Assembly (NCBI RefSeq): GCF_000002425.4
Contig: NC_037254.1
Location: 16,824,075 to 16,888,074 of the forward strand
Reading direction: 5' to 3'
Source of the DNA: Physcomitrium patens
Lineage: Eukaryota > Streptophyta > Bryopsida > Funariales > Funariaceae
DNA: 64,000 bases
How positions within the stretch are numbered: position 1 is the stretch's first letter; each line of letters begins with the position of its first letter. The notes beneath the pieces were generated by a model, which was not told where the DNA came from, searched no databases, and was given only the letters and a program-made list of their open reading frames with translations. A program made the position numbers and the translations under genes. Of this stretch, positions 1 through 13,499 are shown piece by piece.

Positions 1-720
1 GCATTTTTTCGGGTTTGATCTGGGTGTAGGAGGTTGCGGGTATAGGGGGTGTGGCCGTGGGCGTGGGCGTGGTCGGAATGTGTTGTCGTTCTTGAGCACG
101 AGGCGCGTGCTTGTTAGTTTTCGGGGATGGAAGTGTGTGTATTGTGGCTTGAAGTCGTAGTCAGCAGGGTCCCACAACGAGGGTGATGAATGCGTCGGGG
201 AGGATGAATCAGTTTACAGAAGAAGTAGTGAGCACTGTGTATGCAACTGAGGAGGAATGTGAGCGTGGCAAGTGGGAGCAGCGTGTGGGTCCGGGAGTGG
301 GGTGGGGGTGATAGTCTGGACGATGATGCCAAAACGGGATGTGATATCAAGCTTGTTGGTTTGGCACGTGACATTGAGATGGTGGATGTATGGAGTGTTG
401 ATGGTGGGAGTAAGGCCGGGTGCATTTGCAGATGAGTGGAAATAAGCATTTTCCAAGCACATGTGACTGCATGGGCTAACGAATTTAAGGTAATGGTGGT
501 TGCAGGAATGCACGATAAGCGGTCTGTGAAAGGCAGAATTGGATATGCCTTGGAATCGCACCGAAAACTGCTTGTGTTGGATTCTTTCTTGAGATTAATG
601 TATTAATTAATAACTTTTGGCTTGCGAGTTTGAGTGACGATCTGCTGTTGGTAGTACACATTGTTCCAGTAATCGATTTTGTTATGCACATGTTGTACAT
701 AAACCAACATGAATTTTTTT
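1..720. other. GC-richer left edge, unidentified flank of a neighbouring gene
   Basis: This stretch is clearly richer in G and C than the next 15 kb and changes abruptly to AT-rich DNA near position 700. It has a short GTGGGC-type hexamer run near 50-72 and a CACGTG G-box core at 365-370. Short open frames exist on both strands, but none shows a recognisable domain, and the overlapping frames look like chance openings in biased sequence. It is most likely the promoter/leader or 3' flank of a gene lying to the left. I cannot assign a product. Confidence 0.3.
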
Positions 721-2351
721 TATTTTTGAATGAAGATGTGACATTATTATTTGTTGGATTACAAAATCGTTATTTAAATCCTCCTTGAATCTAGATTGGT
801 GATGCTGGTTTAAGATGGAATGGCTTTTGTTTTTTTTGTTTCTTTATTTGTTTTTTTTTCCCTTATTGGTTATTTCCTTGTGCTAGTAACTACAGTGCAT
901 TGTGTTACGAAAACTTGTGCTTTCTTTTTGTGGCAATAGGCAATAACTTATTTCAAGTTCTGACCACATGATATCCAGCCTTGGAATTCAATTGTTCAAT
1001 GTATATTCATTTAAACGTATTTTTTTGTACTATCTATAAATGTCAAGCAGAATGTACAAGGTGGTATCACTTTAACTATTAGTAGCACATCAAAAAATTT
1101 CGACTTTTTATTGAGATGTGCTAATGTTCCAAACCATTTGAATTTAAAGAGGGAAGTTTTGTGATATATGTCACTCTTTAAATATATAATAGAGATTTAA
1201 TTCACTATTTGTCATAGTGGATTTAGATATTTTGGGTGTGATTAGGATAATTTAAGTATGAATATGCTATAGGATATGAAGTAATAAAATTTAAATGACA
1301 AGTTGTATGTCCTTGGTTTTACTTAGTGTTATCTTTATGTTGAAACTCAAGATGTAAAGAGTTAAATAGATGATTAGTTATTTTGTTGTAAATTAATATT
1401 TATATTTATCTTAGATTTAAAAATATATATATATTACAAGAAAATATCATATACATCTTTTGAAAATGCTAGAATATTAAGAATATCCTTGAATTCTTGA
1501 TAATAGTAAATATATCCCTCATATCAATGATAATAATAAATGGGCCTTTGTTGGTGATAAATTATCACCAACATCCTTTCATTAGTTATCATCTAGAGTA
1601 TAAATTATTAGTTGTACAGATTTTATCACACATTTTTTTTACTTTTTGAAAATTGCAAAATTTTACCAAAACCAGATAAGTAGATAATTACTCAACATTA
1701 TTGTTTAAAATTTTTTCAACAAGAAAAATATAAAATACAAAAAATAAATGCATAAATATATGATAGCAAAGGTAAAAAATATATTTATTATGGGATAACT
1801 ATTATACAAAACTGAAATGTTTTGTATATTTATAATATGTAAAAATACATCTTTAATGCCAAAAACAATCAAAGGCTTATTTGCGTGGAATCTCTTTAAT
1901 ATTCTTATTTATAGAAAATAAAATAAAATAAAATAAAATAATCTTTGCTATGACAATGTAAGTTCAATATATTGCCAAAATGTTAATAATGATAGTGATG
2001 GTGGTGGTAATGGTAGAAGATGTGCTCAATATAATTATTTTTTTACATAGTGGAACTTAATATCTTCAATACCTTGAAATCAAAAAAAAGAAGTTTGCCA
2101 ACGTTTTATGACTTTTTATTTTTAGGAATATTAGAAGTATAAATCTATACATGTATTGGTCTTCCAATCTTATAGCTACCATAATTATTGCAAACCATCT
2201 TCCTTGACCCACTATACGTATTACAATCCATGTTGTTATCAGACCACCTTGTGTACATACATGACACTTTGTGAGATCCATTAAAGGTTAGATACTATCT
2301 TCTACTAATCATCAGTTTCTTTTCTTTAGCTTTCAAGATGGACTTCTTAAG
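721..2351. other. AT-rich intergenic DNA, no gene seen
   Basis: AT-rich sequence without any long open frame or recognisable domain. It contains a short AAAAT pentamer run (about 1,915-1,941) and simple T and A runs. I see nothing else that can be supported. Confidence 0.5.
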
Positions 2352-2780
2352 TATCATGGATATACATATTTATTACAATAACTACCAATATGATTAAATA
2401 GAAGTAGATAAAAGTAGATTAATTTCATAATATCTTATAGAAAAGCTTCTTAGATGCTTCATTGACATAGTTTTGACTTTATGCATATTTATTATTGATT
2501 GGTAGATTAGAAATATCGTCAAGAAATTTATCATGTATTATACATGTTAATAGCATGTAGAATATGTTAATTATGTGGCATACATGTAAAAAACTTTACT
2601 TTATAAGTTAAAACATATGTTTAGTAAAGTCAACATGTATTATGGATCGTATAGAACATCGCCAATTAGCTTCTAATTAGATAGTATATATAGAGGCAAG
2701 CCTTCTTCATTCTTGTCAAATTATCAAGGACATTAATATAATATTATCTTTGAGTGATAAGGGTGTAAATGTGCTTGACA
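2352..2780 (+). repeat. 5' LTR of element 1, internally shortened
   Basis: It begins with a decayed TGTCATGG-like start (TATCATGG) and ends with CTTGACA. It contains the block around 2,600-2,710 (AAGTCAACATG, then AATTAGATAGTATATA) that recurs in all other LTR copies in the window. At about 430 bp it is shorter than the 540-570 bp partners. The missing part lies near its 3' end, after the TTTGAGTGA motif at about 2,750. Directly downstream, about 2,781-2,800, is the primer-binding-site region, which matches the corresponding part of the element at 41-47 kb. Confidence 0.7.
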
Positions 2781-3038
2781 ATTTGACAAGGGTGATAACT
2801 TATTATTCTTTTTTTATTTTTAAAATGAGTGGATTATCTCACTTCTATTATTTTGTTTTAAAGGTTGTTGACTATCTATTATTAAATAAATAATTTAGTT
2901 TTTTAATGCCAATTTTTTTCTTAAAGAGAGTACATTACTCCTTTTGTGGAAATTTTTATTTGATATTAGAGGTTATAGATTACACTCTTCTAATTTGATT
3001 TTTTAAATTTATTTGAGTTTTTTATAAAAGAAAAGATT

Positions 3039-3314
3039 ATGGATGCTACTCTCAATGGAAGTGACAATAGATTTGCAACTACTGCAGATCTTCACAAGCT
3101 TGTCAATACTCTAAAAGAAAAAATCTTACGTATTTCTAATGTAAATCATAGAAATATTATTCTTACATATATGGAAGAAGTCGAAAGTCTATATCAAGAA
3201 GTTGTATATTTGAAGAAATTAAGTAGATCAAGATCACAACCAAGTTCAAGAAGTCTTATTTCTAAAAGCATAAAAAAACAAGAATCAGCATGCTTAAAAA
3301 TTTTGATAAAATGA
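3039..3314 (+). pseudogene. gag N-terminal remnant of element 1
   Basis: A 91-codon open frame starting MDATLNGSDNRF and containing an ADLHKLVNTL stretch. It aligns by eye with the minus-strand frame at 46,558-46,794 (MDATFNRNENRF, then AHLHELTNTL), so it is the start of the gag polyprotein of this gypsy family. The rest of gag continues downstream to about 3,800 but is broken by stops and frameshifts. It is not an independent host gene. Confidence 0.7.
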
Positions 3315-4199
3315 GATCAAAATTTTAAGGATTTTTATAAAAAATTAAGTTTTAATTAAGATTGTATCTTTTTCAATACCCTAATGAATTTATTCAAGTT
3401 GAATTCATAAGTACATTTCTATCAAGAAGTGTTCTCTCTTGATTTGCATCTTTGATGCAAAAAGATTCACAACTATTCTATGATTTGAATTCATTCTTGA
3501 AAGTATTTAGAGCTATATTTAGAAAAAATTATTGAAAAAAGATAGAAAAGATTAAGCTTGTATCGCTATGACAAAGTTCACATTTAGCCACTACATATAT
3601 TGCTAAATTCCAAAATCGTGCTTGCAACATGGATTAGAATAACAAAGCCTTTATCAATTAGTTTTGATTTGGGTTAAAAGATAACATCAAATATTTATTG
3701 TTGACAATACCAAGAATAGTTTTATTGAAGTAATTTATCACTCAAGCCATTGCATGTGATAATTGACTCTTTAAAAGATGTTAAAAATATAAATTTTTCT
3801 TTTAGAAGTAACAAAAAGTAATCATAATAATTAAATAATATTTAATGTGATAAGATCTACCTCCAATTTGGTTATTTTAGGATTATTATACTTAAAAAAG
3901 TATAATCCTTGGATAGATTAAATTTCTTATAGTCTTAATTTTTTTTTTAATTTGATTCAAAATTTTATTAGTCAAGTAGAAATACATGAGTCTAATATAT
4001 CAAAATCTTTACTACTAGGTACAAATGCTTTCACGCATGCTACAAAAGAAAGATCATTTTTTGCTATATATTCCATGTGTATTTTTTATATCAAAAAGAT
4101 GTTAAGTGATATTCTTAGCTAATATTAAGATATCTAAGATGTTTTTAAAAAGAAAAATATATATATTCTTCCAAAGCATTGACGTTATGATTATTTAAT

Positions 4200-5330
4200 T
4201 GATTTGCAAAAAAGAGCTCAACTACCATTCGGAACAATGTATAACTTATTGTAAAATGAGTTGGCTGCATTAAAAGAATATATTGACAAGAACTTAGCTA
4301 AGAATTTCATATGCCATTCAAAATCTCCAATAAGAGCTCCTATCTTATTTGTAAAGAAAAAAGATGGATTCTTGCAAATGTCCATAAACTATTGAAGACT
4401 TAATATGATCACTATTAAGAATAGATATCCCCTCTCTTTGATTTCAGGACTTCTTGACCAATTTAATTAAACAAAGATCTACACATCTTTTGCTATATAT
4501 TCCATGTGCATTATTATTTTGTCATAAATGAGAGCAGATGACAAGTTCTATCCAATAGCTTTTATTCTAAGAAATATTTGACAATCATAATTAAGTATGA
4601 GATCTATGACAAAGAACTATTTGCAATGATAGATTCATTTCAAAAATAGCATCATTATCTAAAAGATGCCTCAAATTTAATTACTATATATATGGATCAC
4701 AAGAACCTCAAGTGTATCATGTCAACACATGTTTTGAATCATCACCAAGCTTATTGGAACATATTTTTATTGAGATTTGATTTCAAATTTACTTATTGAT
4801 CCAAAATATAATAAGATTTGTCAAATACCTTTTTAGACGTTTTTATCTTATACCAAAAGAAAAAAAATATATCTTTCAATTAATAAAAAATAATTTTCTT
4901 GAAGCTAGAGTATTTTCACCTATGAGCAATAAAATAAACATTAATTGTTGATTCTATCTTTGTTAAATAAGTTCAATCAAGTGTGTCCTCAAATCTCTTA
5001 TTTATGATATTAAGAATAATTTTTCTAAGTCTCATGATACTTCTAAGTTGAAATTCAAGAATAATCTATTCTATTTTGAAGGATAATTATGTATTTTATA
5101 AGGACTTTCGAATAGCCAGACATTTTAGATACAATAAGACTTTAGAGCTAATATTTAGAGATTTTTGGTGGCTTTAAATATAAAAGATAGTCAAAGACTT
5201 TTCAAAAGTTGATAATTTTGTGGCAAAATATTTAAAAAATTATTTATTAGAGCTACATGCAACAATGAAGGTGCAGTTAAAGGAAGCTCAAGAATGACAA
5301 AAGATCAATACAAATGCCTATTGCAAGTAA
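4200..5330 (+). pseudogene. pol remnant of element 1 (RT, RNase H, integrase zinc region)
   Basis: Reverse transcriptase is recognisable from AALKEYIDKNLAKNF, SPIRAPILFVKKKDG and a decayed NYxRLN motif (about 4,213-4,470). RNase H follows (YEIYDKELLAMIDSF, then DHKNLK, about 4,590-4,740) and then a degraded integrase HHCC region. In-frame stops lie at 4,252-4,254, 4,393-4,395, 4,468-4,470 and 4,647-4,649. At each the expected codon (Gln, Arg, Gln, Trp) differs from the stop by one C-to-T or G-to-A change. The integrase catalytic core is absent: the sequence jumps from before the core to the region after it near 5,240. It cannot encode a working enzyme. Confidence 0.75.
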
Positions 5331-5334
5331 TGTG

Positions 5335-7265
5335 AGCTCTCAATTATGCTCCAATTTTTTTTTATTTTTTATTACTATTTTATAATAATTAAATAAATTA
5401 GATTGTGATTTATATAAAAATAATTTAATTTTATAGAATTTTGAAGTTTTTAACCATTGATGGTACAAATTCTAGCCTAATTCCTTGAATTGGATTAATT
5501 TGGACCAAAGTGATAAGATTTAGAAAATTAGAATAGCAAATTAGTTAGTTTTAATAATTTAGAGGTTGTTATTTATTTCTATAAGAGTTGATTGAAAACC
5601 TATGAATTTACTTACAATTATTTCATATGATTTAAAATGAGTTAGAATTATAATTTTTCAAAAGTTTTTAGTGAAGTTTAACAATGGCAGTTTTGAAGTT
5701 TTCTCCAAATTCAACAAATTCAAATAGAAAAGTTGTTTTTCTAATAAATAGAAGCTTTTCAAATGTAATGGCAGCATTGAATTTACCTCATAGAGTAAAG
5801 AAAATAAAACAACACCTCTCTTACCAAAATATAAGTCGAACCATGAAGATGTTATTTTTGTAGGAATTTTCAATGATTGCTAATATCTTTGGAAGTAAAT
5901 ATCTTTATAAAAATCACATATGACCATAGATAGGGGCATGCAAGTAGTTTATTTTAGCAAAAAAAGGTGATTTGAATACAATGGTAAACTTAGATTTATC
6001 AACAAGTGTTTTTTGACCACTTACAATAGCCATCAACCTTAATAATGAAATTAGCTATTAGATGAATAAAGACCATAGATCTAGATTAGGAAACTTAGAG
6101 ATTAAGGATGGAGATGTGGCTGCCTCTCATGAGCCTCCAGTCACTTGTATAAGAAAGCTTAGTTGCCTAAGCTCTCTCTATCATTTTTTTTGGTGAAAGG
6201 CAAAGCCATGCCAAATTTTGGCCTCAAAACCTAATACTAATCTCATTTGGATTCTAGATCTTATTTTGCATCTTGTGAATATGTCAAGGCATTAATTTTG
6301 TATGTGGATTGTGCTTATTGTGGTTTAAACGGCACTCCATTGGAATTAGTGGTTCCCAAATACTTCAATAGTCAAAGGGGTTTAGAGGGCCTTAGTTTTA
6401 CCTCAATAAGTCTGTGCTTTTCATGATTTTGGAAGTATTTTTTTTAAAAAAAATACCTCTTGTTGTCAAATTTTCAACAAGCTAAGGTTTGCTTGATTTG
6501 GAGTTAGAACAAATTTTTGGTGAATTGTTGAATATAAGGGGGTCGGTTGTCTTAGTAGTTTAGATTATTTAATTTTGAAAAGATAATCCTCAATGTCTTA
6601 TAATTGGATTATTATAAAATTTTGAGAATGATAAGTTTTTCAAGCTGATCTTTTAAAGGTACTAATTTCATATAAATTAAAGCCAATTTGAATTTTTGGT
6701 GAATTTCCAAAAGAAGAGGGATAGGCATCCATGGTAGTTCCAATTACTCAACTTTAAAGGGATATTTCTTGATCTCAAGTATTAAATTGCTATGAATATT
6801 TTTTAAACAAGTGCATCTTTAAGTTAGATTTTCAATTAAGCAAGAATCATCAGATTTAAATCTGATTCAAATTTTTGGCAAATTTTGGAGTAGAAAGAGG
6901 TTTAATACCCTCAAGTGGAGCATGGTTGAGGTTATTTCTTTCCATCTTTATCTTGTTTTTTTTTTTTTTTTTTTTTTTTTTTTCTTCACCTTCTAACTTT
7001 TGACTTAATCTTAATTCAAATCTTAACTTTCAACTTTCAAATTTTTATTTTTTTATTTTTATTTCATTTTTTTTCTATTTTTATTTTATTTTAACTTTAT
7101 TTATTTTTATCTTCTATATACATGATAATTTTTATATACTAAATTAAATTAATAAATTATTATTAACATAATTTATATTTATATATAAAATCTTAATAAA
7201 AAAATAAAAAAAATTAATTTAATTTTTTAAAATATATAAATAAATAAAAATAATAAAATAGTAAT
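5335..7265. other. AT-rich insertion inside element 1
   Basis: The retroelement sequence stops near 5,335 and its 3' internal end resumes near 7,265. The intervening 1.9 kb has no recognised domain. It holds several loosely similar segments around the phrase AATTTTTGG (near 6,510, 6,690 and 6,870), each followed by GTGAATT- or CAAATTTT-like text, and a pure T tract of roughly 28 bases at about 6,956-6,983. It may be a second, unrecognised transposable element. This rests on alignment by eye with the 41-47 kb and 59-62 kb copies. Confidence 0.35.
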
Positions 7266-7385
7266 CAATATTAGATATTTGAAGCTTTTATTGACAACAT
7301 CTATCAAAATCAAGATAGAGAATAGCAAGGTCCATGAAAGATGATGATTGCTTCTCATAAAATTCGTCCCTAGAAAGAAAGGTAA

Positions 7386-7624
7386 TATTATGGGCATATA
7401 TGTTTATTTCAATAATTATCTATATAATTAAGTAGAAATAAATCAAATTAAATTAATTTCATAATATCTTTTAAAATACTTCCTAAAAGCTTCATAGATA
7501 CAATTTTAACTTTACATGTGTTTATAATTGATTGGTAGATTAAAAATTTAGTCAATAAATTAACCACATGCTACACGATTTAGTAGCTTGTGAAACAAGC
7601 TAACTATGTCACACACACACACAT

Positions 7625-7660
<36 letters not shown>

Positions 7661-7955
7661 TACTTTACAAGTTAAAATATATATCTAGTAAAGTCAACAT
7701 GTATTGGAAGTCCTATAGAACATTGTTAATTAGCTCCTAATTAGATAGTATATATGGAGGCAAGAATGAAGCCTTCTTCACTCTTGTAAATGTTTTTTTA
7801 GTTCTTAATCTTATTTGAAGACTTTCTAGTTTTCTTGTCTCTATCAATAGCTATTCTAGTTTAATATTATATCATTTGTAAGTGATTATCTAGTCTTTTT
7901 AAGTGACACAAGAATATCTTGAATTCTCAATTCTTCAAGGTTCATGTCTTTGACA
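7386..7955 (+). repeat. 3' LTR of element 1
   Basis: It begins TATTATGGG (decayed TGTCATGG) directly after a polypurine tract and ends with CTTTGACA, the expected inverted partner of the start. It carries the shared AAGTCAACATGTATT and AATTAGATAGTATATA blocks and the GAAGCCTTCTTCACTCTTG block. An (AC)n/(AT)n microsatellite has grown inside it at about 7,612-7,657. Confidence 0.75.
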
Positions 7956-9824
7956 ATTAGTCATGTATTGAAAGGAAACAAAGTGCTTTAAACTTCCTAG
8001 ACTATTATTCCTAGTGATGTTAAAAAAATATATTTTTCCATCTTTCTATTCATGATGCCAACCCAAATTTCAATACAAAATTTGATAATTTCACTTTTTT
8101 TAGGTAGTTTTTTTTTTTTTTTCACCTTCAATTGAATAATTTATAATATTTAAGTATTCCAATGAGTGTTCTAAGCTTTTATTTCAACTTCTTTCAATCT
8201 CAAGATTCTTCAAAAAATACAAGAATTTTTCTAAAAATTGCCATTAGCTTGGCACAGCCAAAAATCTACAATGGAAGGCATGATTTGTAAATCAAGAAAA
8301 AAAATTGATGCAATTTTTTTGCAATTCTTAAAAAGCTAAAAAAGAGTGCAACAAAATATATGAAAACCATAGTTTAGACACCAAGTGAAAATTAAAGAAT
8401 GAATATTAATGATAACTTATTACCAACAAGAATTTATTTGTTGTTATTACAAATTTGAAGGATATATTTATTATTTTTAAGAATACAAGGGTATTTTTGA
8501 TATTTTAGCATATTTGAAAGTTACATATAATATTTTTTCTATTTAAAATTATTAAAAACTCTAAAGATCATTAAAAATTACTTTATTCCTTTCATCCAAT
8601 TAAAATATTAACTAGTTTTTATGTCATATATTACTTTTTGGTTTATTGTTGGTCTAATATTTATATTTAATTATAATAATTTAAAATTTTATATAAAATA
8701 TTAATATTTTTTGATTGTATAAATTAACATAAATAATTCTATTTTTAGAAGTAATATTGCTTATATATAATCTTATACCAACTATCTAAAATGATTACTT
8801 AATTTATTTCTCAAGGCTTTTAGAAATATCAATCATTTAATCATAAAATTATTTGATGGTTTAAAATATGAAATATTTTCTTTAAGTTCAAATAAAAAAA
8901 TTGTGCAATTTATTTTATTCTAAAAGTCTCAAGTTCAAAGATCTATCTTATGGACTTCTAAACCACTTTTCAGTAAGACTTAATGTTTTAATATTTATGT
9001 ACAATTTTTAATCAAATAAAAAAGTAAAGATGATATAAATTTATATTTTATGACATAAGCAATATTATGATATTATTTCAAATATTTTTATCAAATTAAT
9101 TTATTATTTTATATTTATATTAATAAATAATTTAAAAATTAATATTTTATGAAATTGTGTTAATTGTAAGTTATTATTATTTTTTATATGATAGAAAAAC
9201 TTACAATGCTTAAAAATGCATGAAGTCATTCGATAACAATAACCACATCATATTATGATATTTAATGAGTATTTATACAAGATCATAAAAATAAAAAAAT
9301 TATAATTAAAACTAATTCTTAAAATATTTTGTATGGATTATTTTATTTATTTATAATTATTTAAATTATTCTTGATATTTAAAATATCTAATTTAATACA
9401 TCCATTATTTTCTTAGATATCATTTACATCCTTAACCTAATATTATCTATACTATACAACTAATCAATTGACTTATATAGGTGATCAATTATTATCATTG
9501 ACATATATATCTAAATTAGTTTTTGTGATTTTATATTTATTTTTTAATAAAAAAATTTGCTTGTCTACAAATTCTATATTTTATAGAGGTATTGTAGCAT
9601 CTCTTTTTTACAAGTCACTATCACTCCAATGTATCTTCAAGTACTTGCAAACAATTCAAAATGAACATTTTTTTATTAGGTGTTTTAATATATAAGATTT
9701 CTTTTTTATTAAGTAAAAAAAATTATATTAATTTTTATTAAGATATTTAAAATCTTAAAATTAATCCAAAATCTTATTTTATTTTATTTTTCTTTTATTA
9801 ATAAGAACATAAATAATATTTTCT

Positions 9825-9870
<46 letters not shown>

Positions 9871-10248
9871 TAAAAATAATAAACTAATTAAACAATAAAA
9901 ACAAGGATTATAACAAAAAAGAGAAAAAACTCTCAATAGTATTGACTATGAATTTAATGACAAAACATATATAACATTAGTTTGTTTATATTTATAAAGA
10001 ATTATTGAAGTGTAAGTTCAAGGATTTTGATAGTTAAGAATAGTTTTTTTTAATATTAAATAACTAAATTTAAAATTATTCTAATTTTATCCAATATTAC
10101 AATAGTCTTATTTTGTTTTGGATGTTAATTTTAATGTACTATATAGTTGATTGAGTATTATACTTAATCAACTAATTAATACTTAATCTAATGTATTATA
10201 TATTATATTAACTAAGAAGCTAATATTTAATCAAATCTTAAAGAATAC

Positions 10249-10292
<44 letters not shown>

Positions 10293-12294
10293 TCAATAGA
10301 TTTTTTCTTGTTTTTATTATATTTCTTGTTATTGTTACTATTCAATTATATATATATATACATATATAAGCATTTATTTCTATTAAATAATTAAATTCAA
10401 TGAAATTCAATTAATTAATAGATATTAGAGATTATTATTTAGAAAATTATTAAAATGATCCATTCATTTATTGAATCAACCCACCTTATTGTAGAGAACA
10501 AGGGAAAATAAGAAAAGGGGGAGGTTGGGATAAAGAAGGCTGAAAATAGATGGAGCAAGGAATAGATCCAAAGAGGTAAGAATGAGGGCCATAATTATAA
10601 TGATGCTTTTTAGAGATTATCTATTTTTTTATGATGGTTACAATGGTGTGGGTCGATTTAGTAAATGGAAGGATCATTTTAAATTTTCCATTAATTATGC
10701 ATTATAGAATAGATTTGATTTTCCAAATTTTGATTAATTATTGCAACTTTTTTTTTGAAGGGGATTAATTATTAGACATATGTGCATATTCAATAAATTT
10801 GAATATATGTTCAACCTATTAAAATTGAAATATATATATATATATATATATAATTTAGTTGATTGTTGAATTTTTATTTTTATTACATATTGATTCTACT
10901 CTCTTAAAAACTTTGATATTTAAATTATATTTTTTGAATTATTTTATCCTTGTGCATATATATAATTTCTTTTTGTGGAATATTTCAATACCATAAGTAT
11001 AATATTAGTATGGATCAGTTTAAGAGTTAGGTGCATAAATCAATGTTAGTTTACAAGATTTCAAGAGAATGATCTAAACAATTGAGGGTTCTACATTTCA
11101 TTTAAAATACAACAAAATCAATACTTTTTTTTTTTTTTTTTTTTCTAAACTTTACACAATGCTTATTTTAAAAACAAAAACATTCATTATTATTAGAAGG
11201 TCATTCAAACAGACCACCATCTCATAAATTATCATATTTTATATCAAAACATAATTATTTAATGTAAAATATTTATTAGTGAGACTATTTTTGTAAGGAT
11301 GAATATTTAAGAAAACTGCTAAGTGAACACCCCTTGAGCCAGACACCCTCACATACACAGAATAACATTGTCATCATATCATTATTTTGTTTTATCAAGT
11401 GACATAATATCATACATAATTATGATAAACAACATTGTAACAATAAAAAAATAAAAAATAATTGCAAATTTCAAAATAAACTTGTTTATTTTACATAATT
11501 TTAAAAATATCACTTAAATGAAGAACTATATAAAATTTTAAAATATGAAGTAAAACACAATGTAACATGAGTATTTAAAACTAGTTGGCAAAGTCAACTT
11601 GTTTCTCAATACTCTCAAAGCTTCTAATTTTATTCTTTTTACTAATTGCTATGTGCAATATGTAAAACACATTTGTTTTGTTAATATTTTAAATTTTGTA
11701 ATACTTATGTTATCTTTAATTGATTTGGTGTGGCATGTCATGCAATTGATGTTATTATTACCTTAACACACACAATCAATTTTTTGAAATCACACATAAA
11801 ATTTTGTTGATTATTTTTTAATGTGAGTAGATTTAATATTTACACAAAAAAAAGTGTAAAGCAATTTTGTACAGTTTAATGAAAGATAACGGTTTTTTTT
11901 TTTTTTTAAGTATTATTTTATTAAAATTCTTAGTATTCTAAATTTAAAAATAATTTATTTCTTATGTTATTTTTCATATAAAATATATTTCTTTATAATT
12001 ATGTTATCATTCATAATATAATAGAAGATGCTTTTGGTAAAACATTTTAGTATCTATATAAATAAATAAGAAGCTTAGTTACAAGACAAAGAGATAAAAA
12101 AAAAGCCTTCTCACTGGTTGAGATAAAAACATGTCTTCATTGGTCAAAAATATATGTTGTCTTTTTACAATAGAAAAATGTATATTTTCTTTTACATATT
12201 TTGCTTAATTTTGTATTAAAATATTTTTTCCACTTAATGGCATAGGTTTGCTAATATTAAGTAAATTTTTGGTAGCCAATCAAAAAAATAATAA

Positions 12295-12366
<72 letters not shown>

Positions 12367-13132
12367 TGCATGTAATTAAAAATTATGTGTTTAATTAAAA
12401 ATTGCATGTTTAAAATTATTAGCTTTAACATTCTTCAATATTGTAGTTTTATACATAAAGTATATATATGTAGAGACATACTTATACACATGCACATTTA
12501 CACATATCTATATACATATACAAACCTTACTCAAAAACAATTCTAAATATTTATAATTGTTTCAGCTTTATACACAAAATATAATGTATAAATTTCAAAT
12601 ATTTTTATAAATATTTTTTTAAAAATATTAGTATAATTTTTTAAATTTTAAGAAATAAATTATGATTGAAAAATCATTCTTATAATTTTAAACTTATATT
12701 TTTAATTTTTAATTATGTAAAAAATTAATCTTATTATTAAAAAGTAAATTTGTTATGTGAATTGTATTTGTAACTAGTTAGAATGCAAAAATTTACTTTA
12801 AACAGACACTTGAATTGAATTTATGATTTTTTAAAATTATATTCTTTTATTTTTTTCATATAAAAAAAAATAAACAAACAAGATCTTAGTTATTACTAAT
12901 GGCCAAGTGGGCAGTATACTAATTTTGTTTCAACTTAGGCTGGAATCTCACTGCCAAGATTCAAATCATAGCTTTGATCTCTTAACAATTTCGGATTATC
13001 TCAGACCACAGTTGAGATCTGTTTCATCTAAATACAACAATATTACAAATTTCTTAGGAATCCTCTTGAGTTTTATTTGATTTTTTTGAAATTTACAATA
13101 TTTAGTGCAATACTCTGAAAATCTTAATTCAA

Positions 13133-13166
<34 letters not shown>

Positions 13167-13499
13167 TTGTAGAACTTTATTTTATCTTCTTTTTTTTCCC
13201 TTTTTTTTTTCCATCTCTCAAATCCTTCTTGGTATGTGACTTCTTAATTATTAAGCTAAGAAAAAATCTCAACACCCAATCTTCTCTCAATCACATTCCT
13301 ACTTTGTGTAAGTGAGGTATCTGTGGACCTCCTCGTGGGGGGGGAGAGGGGGGATGCCGAAGCAAATAAGAGCTGCCCACGGGCATTGAAAATCTTCAAA
13401 AGCACTCAACACCCTCCTCTTGTAGAATGAGAGCTGCTTTTAGATCCTTTTGCTATTATATATATATATATATATATATATTATGATTGCTCAAGGAGA
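7956..13499. other. AT-rich intergenic DNA with microsatellites, no gene seen
   Basis: Very AT-rich sequence with (AT)n tracts near 9,831-9,861, 10,255-10,285, 10,831-10,851 and 13,136-13,163. There are poly-T tracts near 11,127-11,145 and 11,892-11,908. The open frame at 9,468-9,695 has no recognisable domain and a composition like the background, so I do not call it a gene. A G-run (GTGGGGGGGGAGAGGGGGG) sits near 13,336-13,354. Confidence 0.5.
12299..12364. repeat. Compound (AT)n-(GT)n microsatellite
   Basis: About 19 AT dinucleotides run straight into about 14 GT dinucleotides. The tract explains the low-complexity minus-strand open frame covering it. Confidence 0.95.

Larger units (their letters stand above)
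2352..7955 (+). mobile_element. Decayed Ty3/gypsy LTR retrotransposon, plus strand (element 1)
   Basis: Two LTR-like blocks in the same orientation (2,352-2,780 and 7,386-7,955) resemble the LTRs of the better-preserved element at 41,089-47,557. Between them, in order, are a gag-like N-terminal frame (3,039-3,314), a broken reverse transcriptase (about 4,200-4,500), an RNase H remnant (about 4,585-4,810), an integrase zinc-binding remnant (about 5,020-5,180) and a polypurine tract just before the 3' LTR (7,369-7,385). Seen: most of the integrase core is missing near 5,230-5,245, and about 1.9 kb of unrelated AT-rich DNA (about 5,335-7,265) interrupts the 3' part. Inference: an old, non-autonomous remnant of a chromovirus-type family. 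No target-site duplication is recognisable. Confidence 0.75.

Noticed and set aside
12234..12431. Minus-strand frame with Thr-His and Ile-Tyr runs
   Set aside because: Pure product of the (AT)n-(GT)n microsatellite.
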